Of a stretch of DNA of 64,000 bases, positions 35,781 through 49,200 are shown piece after piece. Each line of letters starts with the position of its first letter. Within the stretch, counting starts at the first letter, position 1. Under the pieces are notes generated by a model that worked only from the letters and a program-made list of their open reading frames with translations, did not search any database and was not told the origin of the DNA. Location: the NCBI GenBank assembly GCA_017590115.1, contig JAGGNK010011003.1:3921899-3985898 (forward strand), in the 5' to 3' direction. The stretch comes from Montifringilla adamsi (taxonomy: Eukaryota > Chordata > Aves > Passeriformes > Passeridae). Both the position numbers and the translations under genes were made by a program.

Positions 35781-35943
35781 TGTGTTTATTCCAGGGATTT
35801 GGGGGAAATCCAACAACTGGGGCTCAGTTTTGATTATTCCACAGAATTTTCTAGATCGTCCCCACTGAACCCCTTCTCCCCTGCGGGGCTCCTCTCAGCT
35901 TTACCCCAAATATTCCACAACTGGTTAAATTTAAAAAACACAT

Positions 35944-35972
35944 ACAAAAAAAGAAAAAAAAAAAAAAAAAAA
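35944..35972. repeat. A-rich tract
   Basis: Nearly pure A run interrupted by single G bases. Confidence 0.9.
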
Positions 35973-36039
35973 GCAGAGAACATCTCGTTTTCCAGAGACA
36001 ACCCCCAGCTCTCCTGAGCTCCATCCCAACTCAGCTGGG

Positions 36040-36330
36040 AGCCGTGGAGAGCCGGACGTGGCCACTCCGTGGCGACAACAGTGACAACCACTCTGCCCCA
36101 CATCTGCCCCTCTGGAATGTCTGCCTGGGTGAAAAGCAGCACTGAAATACAACTTGACCTTATTGTTATTGTCATGAAACTAAAATTAGTCCCTGAAAGC
36201 TCCCCGGCGAAACGACGCGATAAAAAGGCCTCATTGAAAGGTTGTTTCCACAGATAATCAGATATGGGCAGACGCTGAAAATCTGTGTGACACCAATGAG
36301 GGGCTGGCAACAATGAGAGGGATGGTTTAG
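36040..36330. promoter_or_regulatory. Candidate conserved non-coding element
   Basis: Repeat-free, unusually CpG-retaining for this intron (gccggacgtgg, ccccggcgaaacgacgcgat), together with ttattgttattgtcatg (SOX-type ATTGT words) and agataatcagata (GATA-type). No open-frame evidence of an exon. Composition-based inference. Confidence 0.35.
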
Positions 36331-36465
36331 TGGTGGTGAGAGACCTCATGAATAATCTATTTAGCAGCTGTAATGAAAGCAAAAGCAAGGCTGGTGTTAA
36401 AGGAAATGGTGGTAGGGGAAATAATGCGTTAGGTTTTGGGGTGGGTTTGTTGTGTTTGGGGTTTA

Positions 36466-36532
36466 ATATGTTTATTATTATTTTTATTATCATTATTGTC
36501 ATTATTCCTGGTTTAATTATTGTTGTTGTTGT
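36466..36532. repeat. T-rich trinucleotide simple repeat
   Basis: Irregular TTA/ATT repeats followed by a short run of TTG units. Confidence 0.85.
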
Positions 36533-37058
36533 GAGCTATCTGATTCTGCTGTGGAAATACCCAATTATCTAAAATGACTGAGCGTTTTTTACACTCACAG
36601 ATTGCAAAGAGCTTCTTTGACTTCTTCACTGGGAACATTTAAAGAACATCCCAAGAATTAATTGCAGTGCCTGATCACCAGACCAATCTACAGTTTCACT
36701 GGCCTGGATAATTCAATACTTGTGTGAAACCCAGGTGTTTTTATTTTCTAAGCAAGGAGGAGAATGCCAGGCACCCCCTGAACTCACACTTTGCCTCAGA
36801 ACCTGGAGCCTCAGGCCCAAAGGAAATATCCGAGCAGAAAAGTGAAAAATACAAATATTCACAGAGAACTTTGACTTTGTAGCTAAGAATGGAACCACAC
36901 AGGCACAGACCAACAGGTGCTTTTTCCTCAGGGATTAACTGGGTGTTGGAAGGGTTTTTACATCATTATCCAAACTTTGCAGCTCATTCCTAGCTGAGTT
37001 TAAAATCATATGTGAGTATTAAAACCTCAGTGCTGTCTAGAACTGCTTGTTAAGTGGC

Positions 37059-37094
<36 letters not shown>
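37059..37094. repeat. (AAT)n microsatellite
   Basis: Twelve consecutive AAT units. Confidence 0.97.
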
Positions 37095-37095
<1 letters not shown>

Positions 37096-37399
37096 TATTA
37101 TCAGAAAAAATATCCATTAGGCCAGGGACTTGTTTCCATTTTCTGGCTCTACAGAAAGAGCTCAAGGTCCTTTGTGATTTGAGAGTGACCTCAAACATCT
37201 TTTCCAACCCAGAGAGGGGCATCACCACCACCTTTACAGGTCCTTGGATGTCCTGAGGTTCCTGCACTGTGATTTCCCTTTAGAAACATTCCCCAGGGAA
37301 GAAAACAAACCAATCAAACCAAACCAAATCAAACAATTCCTGATGTAATGGCTGGTGAGGAAGGCAGGTAAAATTTGAGCACTTTGAGCAATATCTTGA

Positions 37400-37510
37400 G
37401 GAGCACTGAGCAGCCTGGTCTAGTGGGAGCTGCCCATGGCAGTGGGGTTGGAATTGGATCATTTTTAAGGTCACTCCAACCCAAGGAATTCCCTGATTCC
37501 ATGATTCTTT
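37400..37510 (+). mobile_element. CR1 3' end, plus strand
   Basis: Short CR1 tail: gagcagcctggtctagtggg, agctgcccatggcagtgggg, ttggaattggatcatttttaa and a final cctgattccatgattcttta terminus. Confidence 0.92.
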
Positions 37511-40500
37511 ATTTCACACCTCCAGTGAACAAAATCACCTACATTTCTAACTCTGCGGTGACAGAATTCTGTCTCCATTTCTATGGACTCAGGCCAAAAA
37601 TAAAGTCATTTTTCTGACCCCTTTGTAGGCCAGAGGAGCTGGATCAGATCATCAAAACCCAGCCCTGCTCAACCAAGAAGGAAATATTCCCATTAATGAT
37701 GTGTTTAGCTACTTTTGCCAGGGTTCATCACCTCGGGGTGTTGTGCTGCTCATCTCACCTTAAATCAGGTGAATTCTGAGGAATATCTGCCCTCCATCCT
37801 GCCTTAATCCATTGGGAATTCTGCAGGAGCCTGGCTGCCCATCCCTCTGTGCCCTGCACAGGGCAGGAGCTGACAGCAGGCACAGCCCAGACCTTGGCAG
37901 ACACGACCCTAAATCACAAAGGACCTTGGAAAGCCCAAGGAGAACCCACCCCAAAGTGCCTCCAGCACAGAATGATCCCAGTGGTCAGATTGCCACCTGA
38001 TGGCCACAGCTGAAATACAATAGGAAATCCCAAATCCAGGCCCTGCTCTGCTGCATCTGCCTGGCAGGACCAGCCCAAAAATCCAGCCCAAAAATCCAGT
38101 TTTTCCTCAAGGTGGTGGGAACTGTAGGTGTCAGTCAGCTCTGGATCCAGTCCTGGCATTCCTGAGCACTGGGAGTCTCTTAAGTCCTTTATATCCCACA
38201 AGAAATGAGAAGAAATGAGAATTCTCCCTAAACTTTCACCCTCCTCATGGATCCACATCTTCCTTCCCAGCCTCTTCTCCCTGCTGGGTGCAAACCTGAA
38301 CCTGCAGCCAGGGAAATGCCTGGATTCCCAGGGAGATCTCACTTCTGGGTGCTACAAACATCAGGCACACTTTTCCTTAGCCTTGTGTGATGAAAGAAAT
38401 GTGCCTTTGTGGGTTGGATTGTGCAACACCCTCTCTGGAAGTTGGTGTGAAATACTTCTGCCAGAAAATATACAAATTAGTGACAAAATGTCATGAGAGG
38501 AATTATTCCTCTTCCATTAAGGACAGGGCTGAAGCTTTAAATACTTCAAGGTCATAAAAAATGGCTTTCCCCTCATCCATGGACAATATTAATGAGAATT
38601 CTGTAAGGAAAGGACAACAAACAATCAGTTTAAGATTCTCAAGCCCAGCACCCAATTTCTTCGTCCCATTCATTACAAGAACCTTTCTCCTCCACCTCCA
38701 TCCAAGCTGAACTGGGATCTACAACTGGATCTACAACTGGTGGATACTGATCTGAAATCAACCCATCCAGCACCCAAACCAGAGCCTGGACCTGAGGAAG
38801 CCCCTGGGAGCAGATACTCAGGCTGCAGAGGATGCTCTGACAGATGTCCCCATCACCCCTGAGTGCAGAGCCAGAGGAAATTCTGCTTTAAATGACCATT
38901 GGGAAATGTCTTTTTTTTTTTTTCTCTTTTGTTCACTCACAAAACCCCTTAATTTTCACCAATTTTACAGTTGAAATAAGGTTTGGGCAATAAATATCCA
39001 GGCAGGGAAGTGGCCACTAGTGGGAAGTGGTTTTGCCCCCGTGCCATGGTGCCAAGGGAATGTCACAGGGGCTGTTTCTACCTTTGAGAAATGGGGCTGC
39101 TCACACAAACCTTTTCTGAATTTTTTAACTTCATTGGGCAATTCTGCTACAACTTGCTGTGGTTTTGCCAACTTTTCTGAGCATGTCTAGAGATACCCAG
39201 CTTGGAATTTTAATATTCATCCCTTTGGATTCCTCCTGAATCTTGGGCCTTTAACATGACACTGACACAGCAAGCACCTCAGATTATTTCTCAGTGGAAT
39301 AATCCTTTTTCTTCCTTAGATCAATCATATCCAGAGCTTCTCACAGCTCCCTGACACCTGAGAAAACCCAAAATGCTACAAGTAAAAGGAATTAGGGACA
39401 ATAAAAATGACTGTGGGTGAGATCTGCTCTTCATTATTCCCTGTTCAAGCTGGTATGGTGGCACAGTTGTGACAGGACGAGTCACAGGTCACAGCTTTGT
39501 CCAGCTCACAAGTTAAATTCCACTAAATGGAAAATTCACACCCTGCTAACCTGAAATTGTTGGGTACTCAGTCAGATCTGAGCTGATCCCACAACAAGCC
39601 CAGCTCCAGCAGACATCCAAACTCCACTCTCAGCTTGTTTCCCTTAAAACACAAATGTGAGGAAATGGATTTATAGAAAAATTTAATAGAAATATTTCTA
39701 TTTTTTTAATAGAAATATGTCTATTTCTCTTCCGCAGTACAAAGCACAGAATTTTGGGAATGCCCAAGAAGCAGGAAGGTGCTGATGGGGTAAACAGGAT
39801 TCTGGAGGTGAGTGTTCAGGAACTCACCCCTGAGGGACCCAGCTGCTCCAAACTCTGCTGGCCAAGCTCCCTGTACCCCAGTGACAGCCCCAAACACTCA
39901 CATTTGCCAGGCCACACATGGAAATTTTTATTTATAGCTGCCATTGAAATGAAATCTGGAGGAGCCACAAGTTTTAGCACATCCCTGTGTAAGATTCCAG
40001 ACAGGAACAAGCTCTGAGCATTCCCAGCACAGGAGCCCGCCCCAGGTACTGCTGAGTCTGGCTCTGGTGCCCAAATCTTTGCAGCTGGAGTTTAAGGACA
40101 AAATACAGGGAATTTCCCTGGGTCTGGCTGATGCAGAACTGCTGCAGAACACATTAAAACCCCAATTTTCTGCTGAAGAATACTCAGAACTGCAGAGACA
40201 GTGTGGGATGAGGCAGGAGGGGGAGGCAGGATGAGAAAAAGGAAGGACTTCCATAAAAATTAAACCCTTGGAAAGGCTGCCCCTTTCCCGTGCTTACTTT
40301 GTATATTCATTTTTCAAGTTTCACATTTATTCCTTGCCTTGTCTTAGCTGGAACTGCACCTCTCGAGGCAGCGTCAAGTCCTTTTATTAAAAAGAAACAG
40401 AAAGCAGATCCGAAAGGAGCAGCGAGAGCAGATGAGGACTGAGCAGAGTTAATCGGGCGCATTTTTCAATAAACATTCCAAAAGCAGTTGCTGCAGAACT

Positions 40501-41289
40501 TGGCTGTGAGTAGAACAGGTATTAAGGATTTCAAGTACCTTCGGTTTTAAGCAAAAAAAAAAAAATTGTTTTCTTTTATTAAGGGATTTCTGCTGGCAGA
40601 AATGAAGAATAAAGCTCGAAACAGTATTTCAGTGTGTTCCTTAATACCCATTTTCCTCTAGTAAAACCAGCAGGGAAAGTGTCCAAATTACTCTGCTCTA
40701 AATGCCAGTATTATATTTCCAGTAAAAGTCTGGTTCAACCAGGCATCAAAAATATTTCCACATAAGATCCTTTTAGAATCAAACTCTGTAGAGAATATTG
40801 TTGTTGTTGTTTGTTGTTCATCACTTCACCTATCTTCCTGAATCCACAATTTTAGTTTATATTTGAATTCAAGCTGACATTTTTACAATTAGTGCTACGT
40901 CCAAATATTGATTTGATCCATGTTTGGATGCAGTAGATGAAGTTGGTTCTTTTAAGCAAAAAAACAAAACAAAACAAAACAAAAAAGCTCTGCTATCTTA
41001 CTATTAAAGGCACTAGAAAAAATATCAGCCTTTGGGATTTCTGTCTCTGAACTATTTATGAGATAAAAGCTGCAGTGAAGTGTCACAAGATGTGTACAGT
41101 TATTACCAGAGCGGTAACAAACATTTGGGGTGCAGTAACACAACAGCAAAAAAATTCAGGGAAGGAAGAGAGGAAAGTCTGGAAAAAAGCTCCACTCGGT
41201 GCAGAAAAATTGTCATTGCTTTGCAGTGGTTTGCTTATTTTTGCTCCAAAATCCCTCCCCTTTAAAAATCTATAGAAACTCTCCAAACC

Positions 41290-41770
41290 CCGCTGAAAAC
41301 GCAGCAAAGTGGAACTTTGGAAACGACCGCGAGAGAAAGTTCTCCGCTGGGAGAAACGCTACCTAGTTAGAATAAATAAAGAAATGCACTTGGGCTGGCC
41401 CTCCAAAAACTACCAGCCCGTGCTGGAGATTTCTCTCGGTGCTGGATGTCAGGCCATGGAGCGAGAATAAAGCGTTTGTGAGCCTCCAAAAGGAGCCCTC
41501 GCCATTGGAATTCACGGCTCTGCCAAGCGGAGGCTTTGGGGCTGTTGTCACCGTCTCATTGTCATTCCGCTCACTGTGGCTTCCCCAGGGTCCCGAACAG
41601 GAGTCCTGGCATTATTAACAGGGCAGATTAATAGCAGAGGGGAGAGGCATTTTCACAAACACGCCAAATATTAATATTAATCGATAACAATTCCCACTTC
41701 CTGACGGGAGGCGCGCAAACGGCGCGGGAGGAGAGGAGGGAGGGTAGAGCGGGGAAGGAAAGGGGATGGT
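41290..41770. promoter_or_regulatory. CpG-rich candidate regulatory stretch
   Basis: Several CpG clusters (aacgaccgcgagag, ggcgcgcaaacggcgcggga) within otherwise CpG-poor DNA, plus an ATTATTAACAGGGCAGATTA-like homeobox-rich stretch near 41610 and tattaatattaatcgat near 41668. Could be an enhancer or a small CpG island with an alternative first exon; no initiator, ATG-context or donor site decides this. Confidence 0.3.
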
Positions 41771-44700
41771 GCCCACGGAGTGGGGAATGAAAAGGGGAGC
41801 AGTGAATCAATGCAGGGCACAGGACGGAGCCGTGAGGTGGGTGACAAAAGCAGGGCTCTATTTTCGCAGGCACACACAGGCACACATTTTAATGCCACCA
41901 GATAAGTGGGATTTGCCTTGCCCCGGCCAAAAAGAAAAAATTCCGGGGAAGCTCGCTGGTTTTGTATCGGGGAAGAAATGGCAGAGCTCTGCAAAAACAG
42001 GGGGGGAAATATCTTGTATCTAATTTTTGCCCTCCCGAGTAAGGCTGTACTCTGCAAATTGTATTTTCCTCAACACTCAGAACACCATGCATATCTTTTT
42101 TAAATTTAGGTCCATCCACATTTACCAGATTTCTATGTTTGTATTTCAAGCTCTTTTTCCTACAACCACCCCTCCGTTTTAAGGCCAAAAAAAAAAAATC
42201 TGTAAAACTTTCTTCATCTTTTCTAATGGATCAGCCCTAGTTTTTTAATTCAGTCTTTGGAAGTCGTTATCATTATTTCACACACTCTTTAATTACAAAC
42301 AGCACAAGCAGAACACATAGGGATGTTGCCAAAGAGTTTCCCAAATGCTCCAACTCACAATATCCAACCATTCCAGCTCAAGACCTTTTAGCACAGACCC
42401 CACTGTGTCACTGAGCTGAGTCCTCCCCGAGCTTTGAACAAACAAATGAGTTTTTCACTCAAAGACACATTTTTTCATCAGCTTCAAAGTTCAGCTGGGC
42501 CCAGGAATGTTTCTCCCAGACCTGGAAGTGAAGATTTGGGTGAAAACCCCTCCTGGCACAGAAGGGGTGCCCGAGCTTTGCCCCACACAGGACACACAAA
42601 GGGCTCTCAAGCTTTGATCTTTGGGCTGGACTGGTTTCCTCACTGTGACCCACAAGGACAAAGCTCCTTGGACTAAATCTGGGCTGGGAGCAGAGGATTG
42701 TGCTCAAAAATCAGCTGGAAATGGCTTTCCCACTCCTCATGGGTTCACTCCCAGAGCCCATGGAATGCTCTGGGGTTTTACAGCCCCTGACTCATTTTGG
42801 GTTTCATTTTATGCTCCCAGCCTGCCCTGAGGCCACCAATCTAAAATATATTTGGGACACATCTCTGACTGTACCCATTCAGTTGTGTCCATCCAGCCAA
42901 TTCACATTTCACCTGTCACATTTTGACCATGTAAATAAGGAAAATTCAGAGGTCTACCAAGTATTTCCCACACTGGGCTGAGGAGGTTCCTGATATTTTG
43001 GGAGCAGAACTGAACGACTTTCCTTGGCTAATCACCTTTCCTCTGGCTACCAGTGTCCTGATAATTGTAGAAATGTTTAATTACTTTGAAAAATGGAATT
43101 TTAACCAGCCAAGTGATGACAGTAAGAAACAACTGGGGGTTTTAATGCTGTTCTCTGCAGAAATCCATTTCTCCTGTCCACATCCCACTGAATAAATGAT
43201 TTATTTCAATAAATGTTTGCACTGGGAGCACCTCCACAGTGCTGCTGTTTGGGGCACTTTTCTCCTGGCCACTCAAGTGCTGTTTTCTCTCTGGGAACAA
43301 GAACCTGACAAAGAACTGAGCGTGTGTTTAATCCTCCTGCCTTTCCCCACTGCAGTCTGTTTACAAGTCACTTCTGACAGAGAAAGTGCTCCCAGAGTTT
43401 GTCTGCAAAATGTAGGACAGGAGAGATGGGAGGTTCAACAAATGGCATAAAATCCATAAAATCCTTCCCCAACACTGTGAACAAACCCTGGTACAGGTGG
43501 GATTCCTGGGAGAATCCCATCCTCTCCACAGGAACTTTGCCCAATTCCAGAGGACTCCACAGTTGTTTTAGACCTACTCATTTCATAGCCACACCACAAT
43601 ATCCTCCTGCCTTAGCCTGACAGATCCATTCACATTCATTTTAATCTGATTCCAGCAGATTCCGGTTCAGTCACAGCCTGGGAAGCTGTGGAAGCACAGG
43701 ATTTGGATTTGGGGCTCTCTCAGGGCACTCCCCACATCCAGGCAGAGCTTCTAATTTCCCTCTCCTCCTTCCAAAGCAATCCTGGGTGTTGCACCCACCA
43801 CCTGGCCCTATTTAAAGCCACGACATTATTCCAAAAAGGATTATTTATACTAAAAACACTCCTGGGACTACTGTATTTGTATTTCAGGGCTGCTGCATCC
43901 CCTATTTCCTCACTGCTCTAATATGGCCCGAGGCAGAGCGGCTGAAATGACTTGCGATGCCACTGTAATTTTTATCAAGGCTTGTTCCTGGTAAAAAGCC
44001 TCTTTGTTTCAAAGAAATGTGATTTGGCCTTTTTCCTCCTCTGCTCTATTCCTTGGTTAATATACCACTTCCACTCACCCCGGGGCTAAGAAAGGTATTC
44101 CATGGAATTGGTCAAATCTCACTGTTTTTCTTCTAAATCACAACTGGCTTTTTTTCCTCGACCATTGCTAAGCACTATCTAAGCTGACAGTCTGAACTTG
44201 AGATTTTATTTGTGCCTTAACTCTTCAGCTCCTGGATTTGGAGCAGTCACATGGTTAAAGGGATGCACCAAGGCTGCTCTGGCAAAGGAGGGATTAAGGG
44301 CAAGGCAGGAAGAACAGCTCTGGCTCATGTTATTTATTATACAAGGCAAATTTGTTCATCTCTGTAAAAGTATTTTCAGCCAGGTGATCATTTATTATAA
44401 ATCTGAACACAGCAGTGACTTATGTGAAAGTCCACAAAGTTGAAATCTGGAGTTTTCAAAGTCTTTTTTCAAAAATAAAAAAGGCTCTTCATTTCTTATC
44501 TACCACAAAGAATTTGGTTTTAAACACAGTAACGCTTAACCCAGATTTGGGATTGCCTAATCAAGTTTTAATTTAGTCTGTCTCATTGACAAATAGGGTG
44601 GATTTTCCAGTGAAATATATGCCAAGTGTTCAAGTACACTCATAAAATATCCCTCGAAAGCAGAAGCTGCAGCAGGAGCTGTTTGTTGACCTGCATTTAT

Positions 44701-46499
44701 AAAATGCCCACAGCCTCTAATAAAGTGAATAATTATAAATGAGGAAATCCAGTATTTTTTTATACATCTCTAAACTGGTCCTGTTTGGAATCCAGTCCTC
44801 ATTTGCCATCCCTACCACACAGAGCTGAGAGCTTCACCTCAAGGGAGAAAAATGCATCAATATCCAAAATACTGTTACAGGAAACAGGAGTTAACACCCT
44901 AATGGGATCTTCAACAATTAATACAAATCAACACCTTGCCTTAGTGTTTAGTCAGAGATCATCACCCTCCCAATTAGCTGACAATTAATAATCCTTTATG
45001 CAGGAAGTTTTCGCTGTTGTTCAGAGATTTAAACACATTTCTAAACTTTGATAGTCATAAAATTATACCCCAAAAAAAATTGATTAAAATCACCAAGATG
45101 ACATCCTGCTTTATGGATCATCAGCAAATATATTTACATTAAAATTAAATGCAGACAGGAAAATCAGTGCATTGAAGGAAACACAACACAAAAATATAAA
45201 AGTCTCCATCTCCCAAGACAGCATCTATACCCAGCTGTGAAAAGTGAGGCATTTTTGAGTAGCACAAATATTTCTCCTCGTGATCACCTCTGAGAGCCTC
45301 TGTCAGAGCAGCTCTGCACAAATTCCCAAAAAATAAAGCTGCAGGATCTCTCCGTGCCCTGGCTGCAACAGGAGCCTGGGCACTTCAACATTCCCTCCAG
45401 GAGTGCACTGAGGGCTTTTGTTTGTTTGTTTGTCTAAAGCTTCCCTGTGTTTTCCTTCTCTAATCCCTCTGTTTTTCTGCTCCCTCCACAGCCAAATCCA
45501 TGGAAACTCAAAGAACCTTATAGGTCCCTTGCAGGTCAAGTGTTATTTTTCTTCATATACCTGACTTTAACTGGTGGAATTGCTCGAAGATTTCCCTCAC
45601 AAGTTTGATAAAACAAACAAGGCCTCAGAGCAAGGTTGTTTAACTCTTGTTTTCTACTCAATACCAGAATTTTCATCAGTCAGCCTGGCAAGAGTATAAA
45701 AATTACAGCCAAGGCAAGCCAGGAGGTGATGCAAGCTCCCTGAGAGGAGTGCATCCACCTGCAATGGTCCCAAACCCATTCCCAAAGGATTCCAGAAGGG
45801 TTCCCATCAATCTCCCTGGAATTCTGAGGTGCTGGGCTGCACCCTAATCCTGTGAGCAAGCCACCTGCTCCAGGGATTGCACCTCAAAAATCACCTCACT
45901 GACAGGAGCCAGCGCTTCTCATCGGCACAGTCAGAGTCAAAAATCCTGACAAAATCAACCCAAACTCTTCTGTGATTACCTGTGAGCCAGAGCTCACTAA
46001 TTAGCAGGTAATGAGGTACCAGTTTGGGATGGAGAACCCCAAAATTCTGCTGACTTCTTCAGGGGGTGCTGCCTCTGCCACGCCAGTCCTTCCTCTCCCA
46101 CCTGGTCTCCAAATCCACCAGGCACCAGACCAACCTCTCCCACAGGACCAGTCCCTGCCTGGGCTTGGTGTGGACAATTACCTGAACCCTGGTGGAACTG
46201 GAGGCAGGGATGGGCAGGGAATTGATGGAAAGGCAGAACCAGCCAGCACTGGGCAAGCTCAGAGGTGGCTTTGCCAAAGATCTCTGCCTGAGAGCAGCCA
46301 GGGTACTCCTTGAAAGAATGAAGGCAGGGATCCACCACCTCTTAATATTAAATATTCATTTTTTTCTCCACTAAACCTCTTTGTTTCCTGTCTCCTCTCC
46401 CTCTCGATGCAAACACAGCCCCAAACTTTCAGAAAAGCCTCGGTGCATCCCAGCAAACCCCTCCTGAGCACAAACAAAAGCCCCACCACCCCTTGCCAC

Positions 46500-46870
46500 A
46501 TCCCATCACCGCCGTAATAAAGATGTTTACACTTTTAACCACCGAATAAAGCGCTCTAATTCTGCCGAGCTTGTCCCCTCCACTCCACTCCCTTCACTCC
46601 ACGGCTTCATTTAGCAGGCCGGCGGTAAAAAAAATTCATTAATTTTTATTAACAGGGAGAGCCATTTGTTCCCTGTGACAATATTTGACTTGTCGAAATG
46701 ATTTTCACCTCTGCCATGAGGTGCGCGCTCCCCACATACATCACCCGATTACTCCGGGAGCGGCCAGAGTTGCAGTCATTAGCCAGTGAATTAACGACAA
46801 TCCACAGCGCTATTAATCACGCTGACAAAAGCGTGAGCTCGCTGCTGACCCGAGCACGGCTCTGGGACAC
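46500..46870. promoter_or_regulatory. Strongest candidate conserved enhancer
   Basis: Repeat-free stretch combining retained CpGs (caccgccgtaat, ggccggcggtaa, gggagcggcc, gagcacggc) with dense homeodomain cores (attcattaattttta, gaattaacgac, gctattaatcacg), a FOX-type tgtttac and a SOX-type gacaatat. This mix is typical of developmental-gene enhancers. The short open frame through it is not exon-like. Confidence 0.45.
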
Positions 46871-47247
46871 GAGCACAGGCAAGGAGAGCACAGCCACGGG
46901 GCTGGGGAAGAAAGGAATTTTTTGTTTTTTGGGGGTTTTTTTTTGTTTTATTTTCGTCCCGCACTCTCTCGCTAAGCTGCTGAGGCAGGGAAAAAAAGGA
47001 GAGGGGAGAGAAGTGAGGGAGGTATGGTGGATAAGAAGGTAAAGCAGCTGTGGTCTGCAAGGTGATGGCAGGTCTTGCTGATCCTGCCATCCCTCCTGCA
47101 ATTTCCAAGCAGGAGAGGCTGCAGGAATTCCATCTTAAATCCGCAGCACTTTACCAGGGACAGTTTGGGAAATTCTTGGAAGCACGGTTAGTTTGACCAA
47201 AGCTTGTTCCTCAAGGCCTCTCCTATCTCTCCCTGCAAATTTCAAGT

Positions 47248-47515
47248 ATCACAGAATCACTGAGGTTGGAAAAGACCTCTAAGGCCATTGAGTCCAAGCT
47301 GTGACCCATCCCCATCTTGTCCCAGCCCAGAGCACTGAGTGCCACCTCCAGCCCTTCCTTGGACACCTCCAGGGATGGGCACTCCAAACCTCCCTGGGCA
47401 GCCCCTTCCAAGGCCTGAGCACCCCTTCCATGGAGAAATTCTTCCTGATGTCCAAGCTGAGCCTGCCCTGGCACAGCTTGAGGCCATTCCCTCTCATCCT
47501 GAGAGCAACCACATT
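47248..47515 (-). mobile_element. CR1 fragment, minus strand
   Basis: Plus strand reads tcacagaatcactgaggttg, gaaaagacctctaaggccat, ccttccttggacacctccag, ctccctgggcagccccttcc, ggagaaattcttcctgatgt and cacagcttgaggccattccc: a typical antisense CR1 3' end. Confidence 0.95.
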
Positions 47516-48259
47516 TCATAGGAAATGGATCCTACCTCCAAAATATTGATTCCTGAGAACTGCTGGCTTCCAGATCCCAGAGCTCTCAAGATACTTGGAA
47601 AGAAGCTATCAGTGAACATGGCAAGGAGCACTCACTGCTTTCCTGGAATGTAGTTTCTGATTTCAAGCTTTTGAACACTGCACAATGTTTAGAGAAGAAA
47701 AACCCCAAACCCAAACACAACAAACCATAGAAAACAGAATTTTCCCCAGTGGCACTGTCTTCGTGTTCCTCAAAACAGTGCTGCAGCAATCCAGGACAAC
47801 ACGTGGATATAACTGCAAGTTCTAAATTCAGAAGTCATCAGAAAGAGCTGAGAAGGGGAATCTGAAGGCATGTGGTCCCATACAAATGCACGAGGAAGGA
47901 GAACTCACACGAGCTCTGGAAGAACAGGGCAAAGAATGAATCTTTGCAGTGGTTTGAATGTTCCTGCTGTACTGGACAATCCATGGCAAGGAAAGCACAT
48001 TCCTGCAGCCTTGCCCTGTCCCATCAGTCCCCAACTCCCACCACAGCAGTTCCAACAGTGAGACCATTCAGCATTGGGAAGATGATAAAACCATGGTGAG
48101 AATTCCAAAAATCTCCTTCGAAACATTTTACTGCTGGGGTTTTTTTGGTTGTTTTTTTTTTGCCATTCATGACCTAATAAGGGATTTAAGGGTGAATTTT
48201 CAGAAGTGCTCAGTGGATTCTTCCCCTCAGCTCAGCAAACACACACAGCCAAGTGCTGT
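47516..48259. other. Intronic DNA, no gene seen
   Basis: Unique sequence without recognised repeats; short overlapping open frames only. Confidence 0.5.
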
Positions 48260-48357
48260 GAGAGATGGTCATTCTCTCTTCAAAACCAGATATGTTTTCT
48301 CCAAGAAAAATCTCTTAAAAATCAAAGCAGGGATAAAGAACCCATCAGAGATTTAAG
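48260..48357 (+). repeat. Unclassified dispersed repeat, copy 1
   Basis: Reverse-complement match to 50299-50398 at roughly 80% identity, sharing gcagggataaagaacccatc-type and tctcttaaaaatcaaa-type words. Both copies stay open in the same phase and give similar peptides (FSKKNLLKIKAGIKNPS against FSKQNLLKIKTEIKNPS), but the open part is only about 30 residues. Confidence 0.75.
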
Positions 48358-49104
48358 AAAATGAATTTTTAAAAAGAGAACTTTGTGGAACAATTTCCAA
48401 TAACTCAGGACTGTTGTGACTCAGCCCCAATTTTTGGGGTGTTTGTGGTGTATTCTCACCTCTAACAGATTTTATGCCTCCTTTGCAACCCAGCACCTTC
48501 TGATCAATTCTCTGCACTCTTCATTCCCTCAGCCACATTCTCTTCTCCAAACCCCTTTCCTAAAAGAGCTGCTACTCCCCAGGTCGATGTTGTTTCCCTC
48601 TTACCACACAGAATAATTCTAGAGCCTGTTTCTCGTTACTCACTTTCACCGGTTTAATTCTCCTTTTGCAGCGAGGAATGTCGTAAGGAAAGCCGGGCTC
48701 GGAAATCCATGATTTCCTGCCAGTTAATTCATTTCAGCAAAACAGGAGGCAAGGTGATATTGCTGTTTAATGTTGCAGCCCCTCTGCAGCACTCCCCGGG
48801 GGCTATAAGGGATCCCATGTGCGTCCCCATCCCTGCACCACTGCCAGCATCAAGTGCCACCTTGGGCCAATTTAGGCTCTTCCACCCCCGAGCTATTTTG
48901 TCCCATTTGCAACTTTTGTGAATTTAAACATCAAAGCAGGAACAAGAACGAGTGGAGGTGCAAACCACAGGTCCTGCAGCCCTGGCAGAGGTTCCTGTGG
49001 CCTCACACACGACCCTTTCATTTGAGAGCTCGGGTTGGGCGCTAAAGTAGCTTTAATGCTAAAAAGCAGAGTTCTGCTTAAAATTTGTGCCTGTCTGGAG
49101 GCAC
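48358..49104. other. Intronic DNA, no gene seen
   Basis: No mobile element seen. 48640-48740 has a small cluster of CpGs and a gttaattcattt word; weak candidate for a conserved element. Confidence 0.4.
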
Positions 49105-49200
49105 AGAATGGTTTGGCTTGGGAGGGGATCCTCATTCCACCTTCCATCATCCCAGGTTGCTCCATCCAACCTGGCCTGGAACGCTCCCAGAAGTGGGGCA
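49105..49200 (-). mobile_element. CR1 3' end remnant, minus strand
   Basis: Diverged antisense CR1: cacagaatggtttggcttgg, then caccttccatcatcccaggt and tccatccaacctggcctgga. Confidence 0.75.

Larger units (their letters stand above)
37511..47247. other. Intronic DNA, no gene seen; low transposon content
   Basis: Nearly 10 kb with no CR1 or LTR recognised. Simple repeats include (aaaac)n at 40961-40986 and (gttt)n at 45418-45433. It contains the candidate regulatory stretches at 41290-41770 and 46500-46870. 40360-40700 and 43920-44100 are weaker candidates. All open frames are short and overlapping. Confidence 0.45.

Noticed and set aside
35834..36502. 222-codon minus-strand open frame
   Set aside because: Carries poly-Phe from a poly-A tract and Ile/Asn runs from trinucleotide repeats; a low-complexity artefact.
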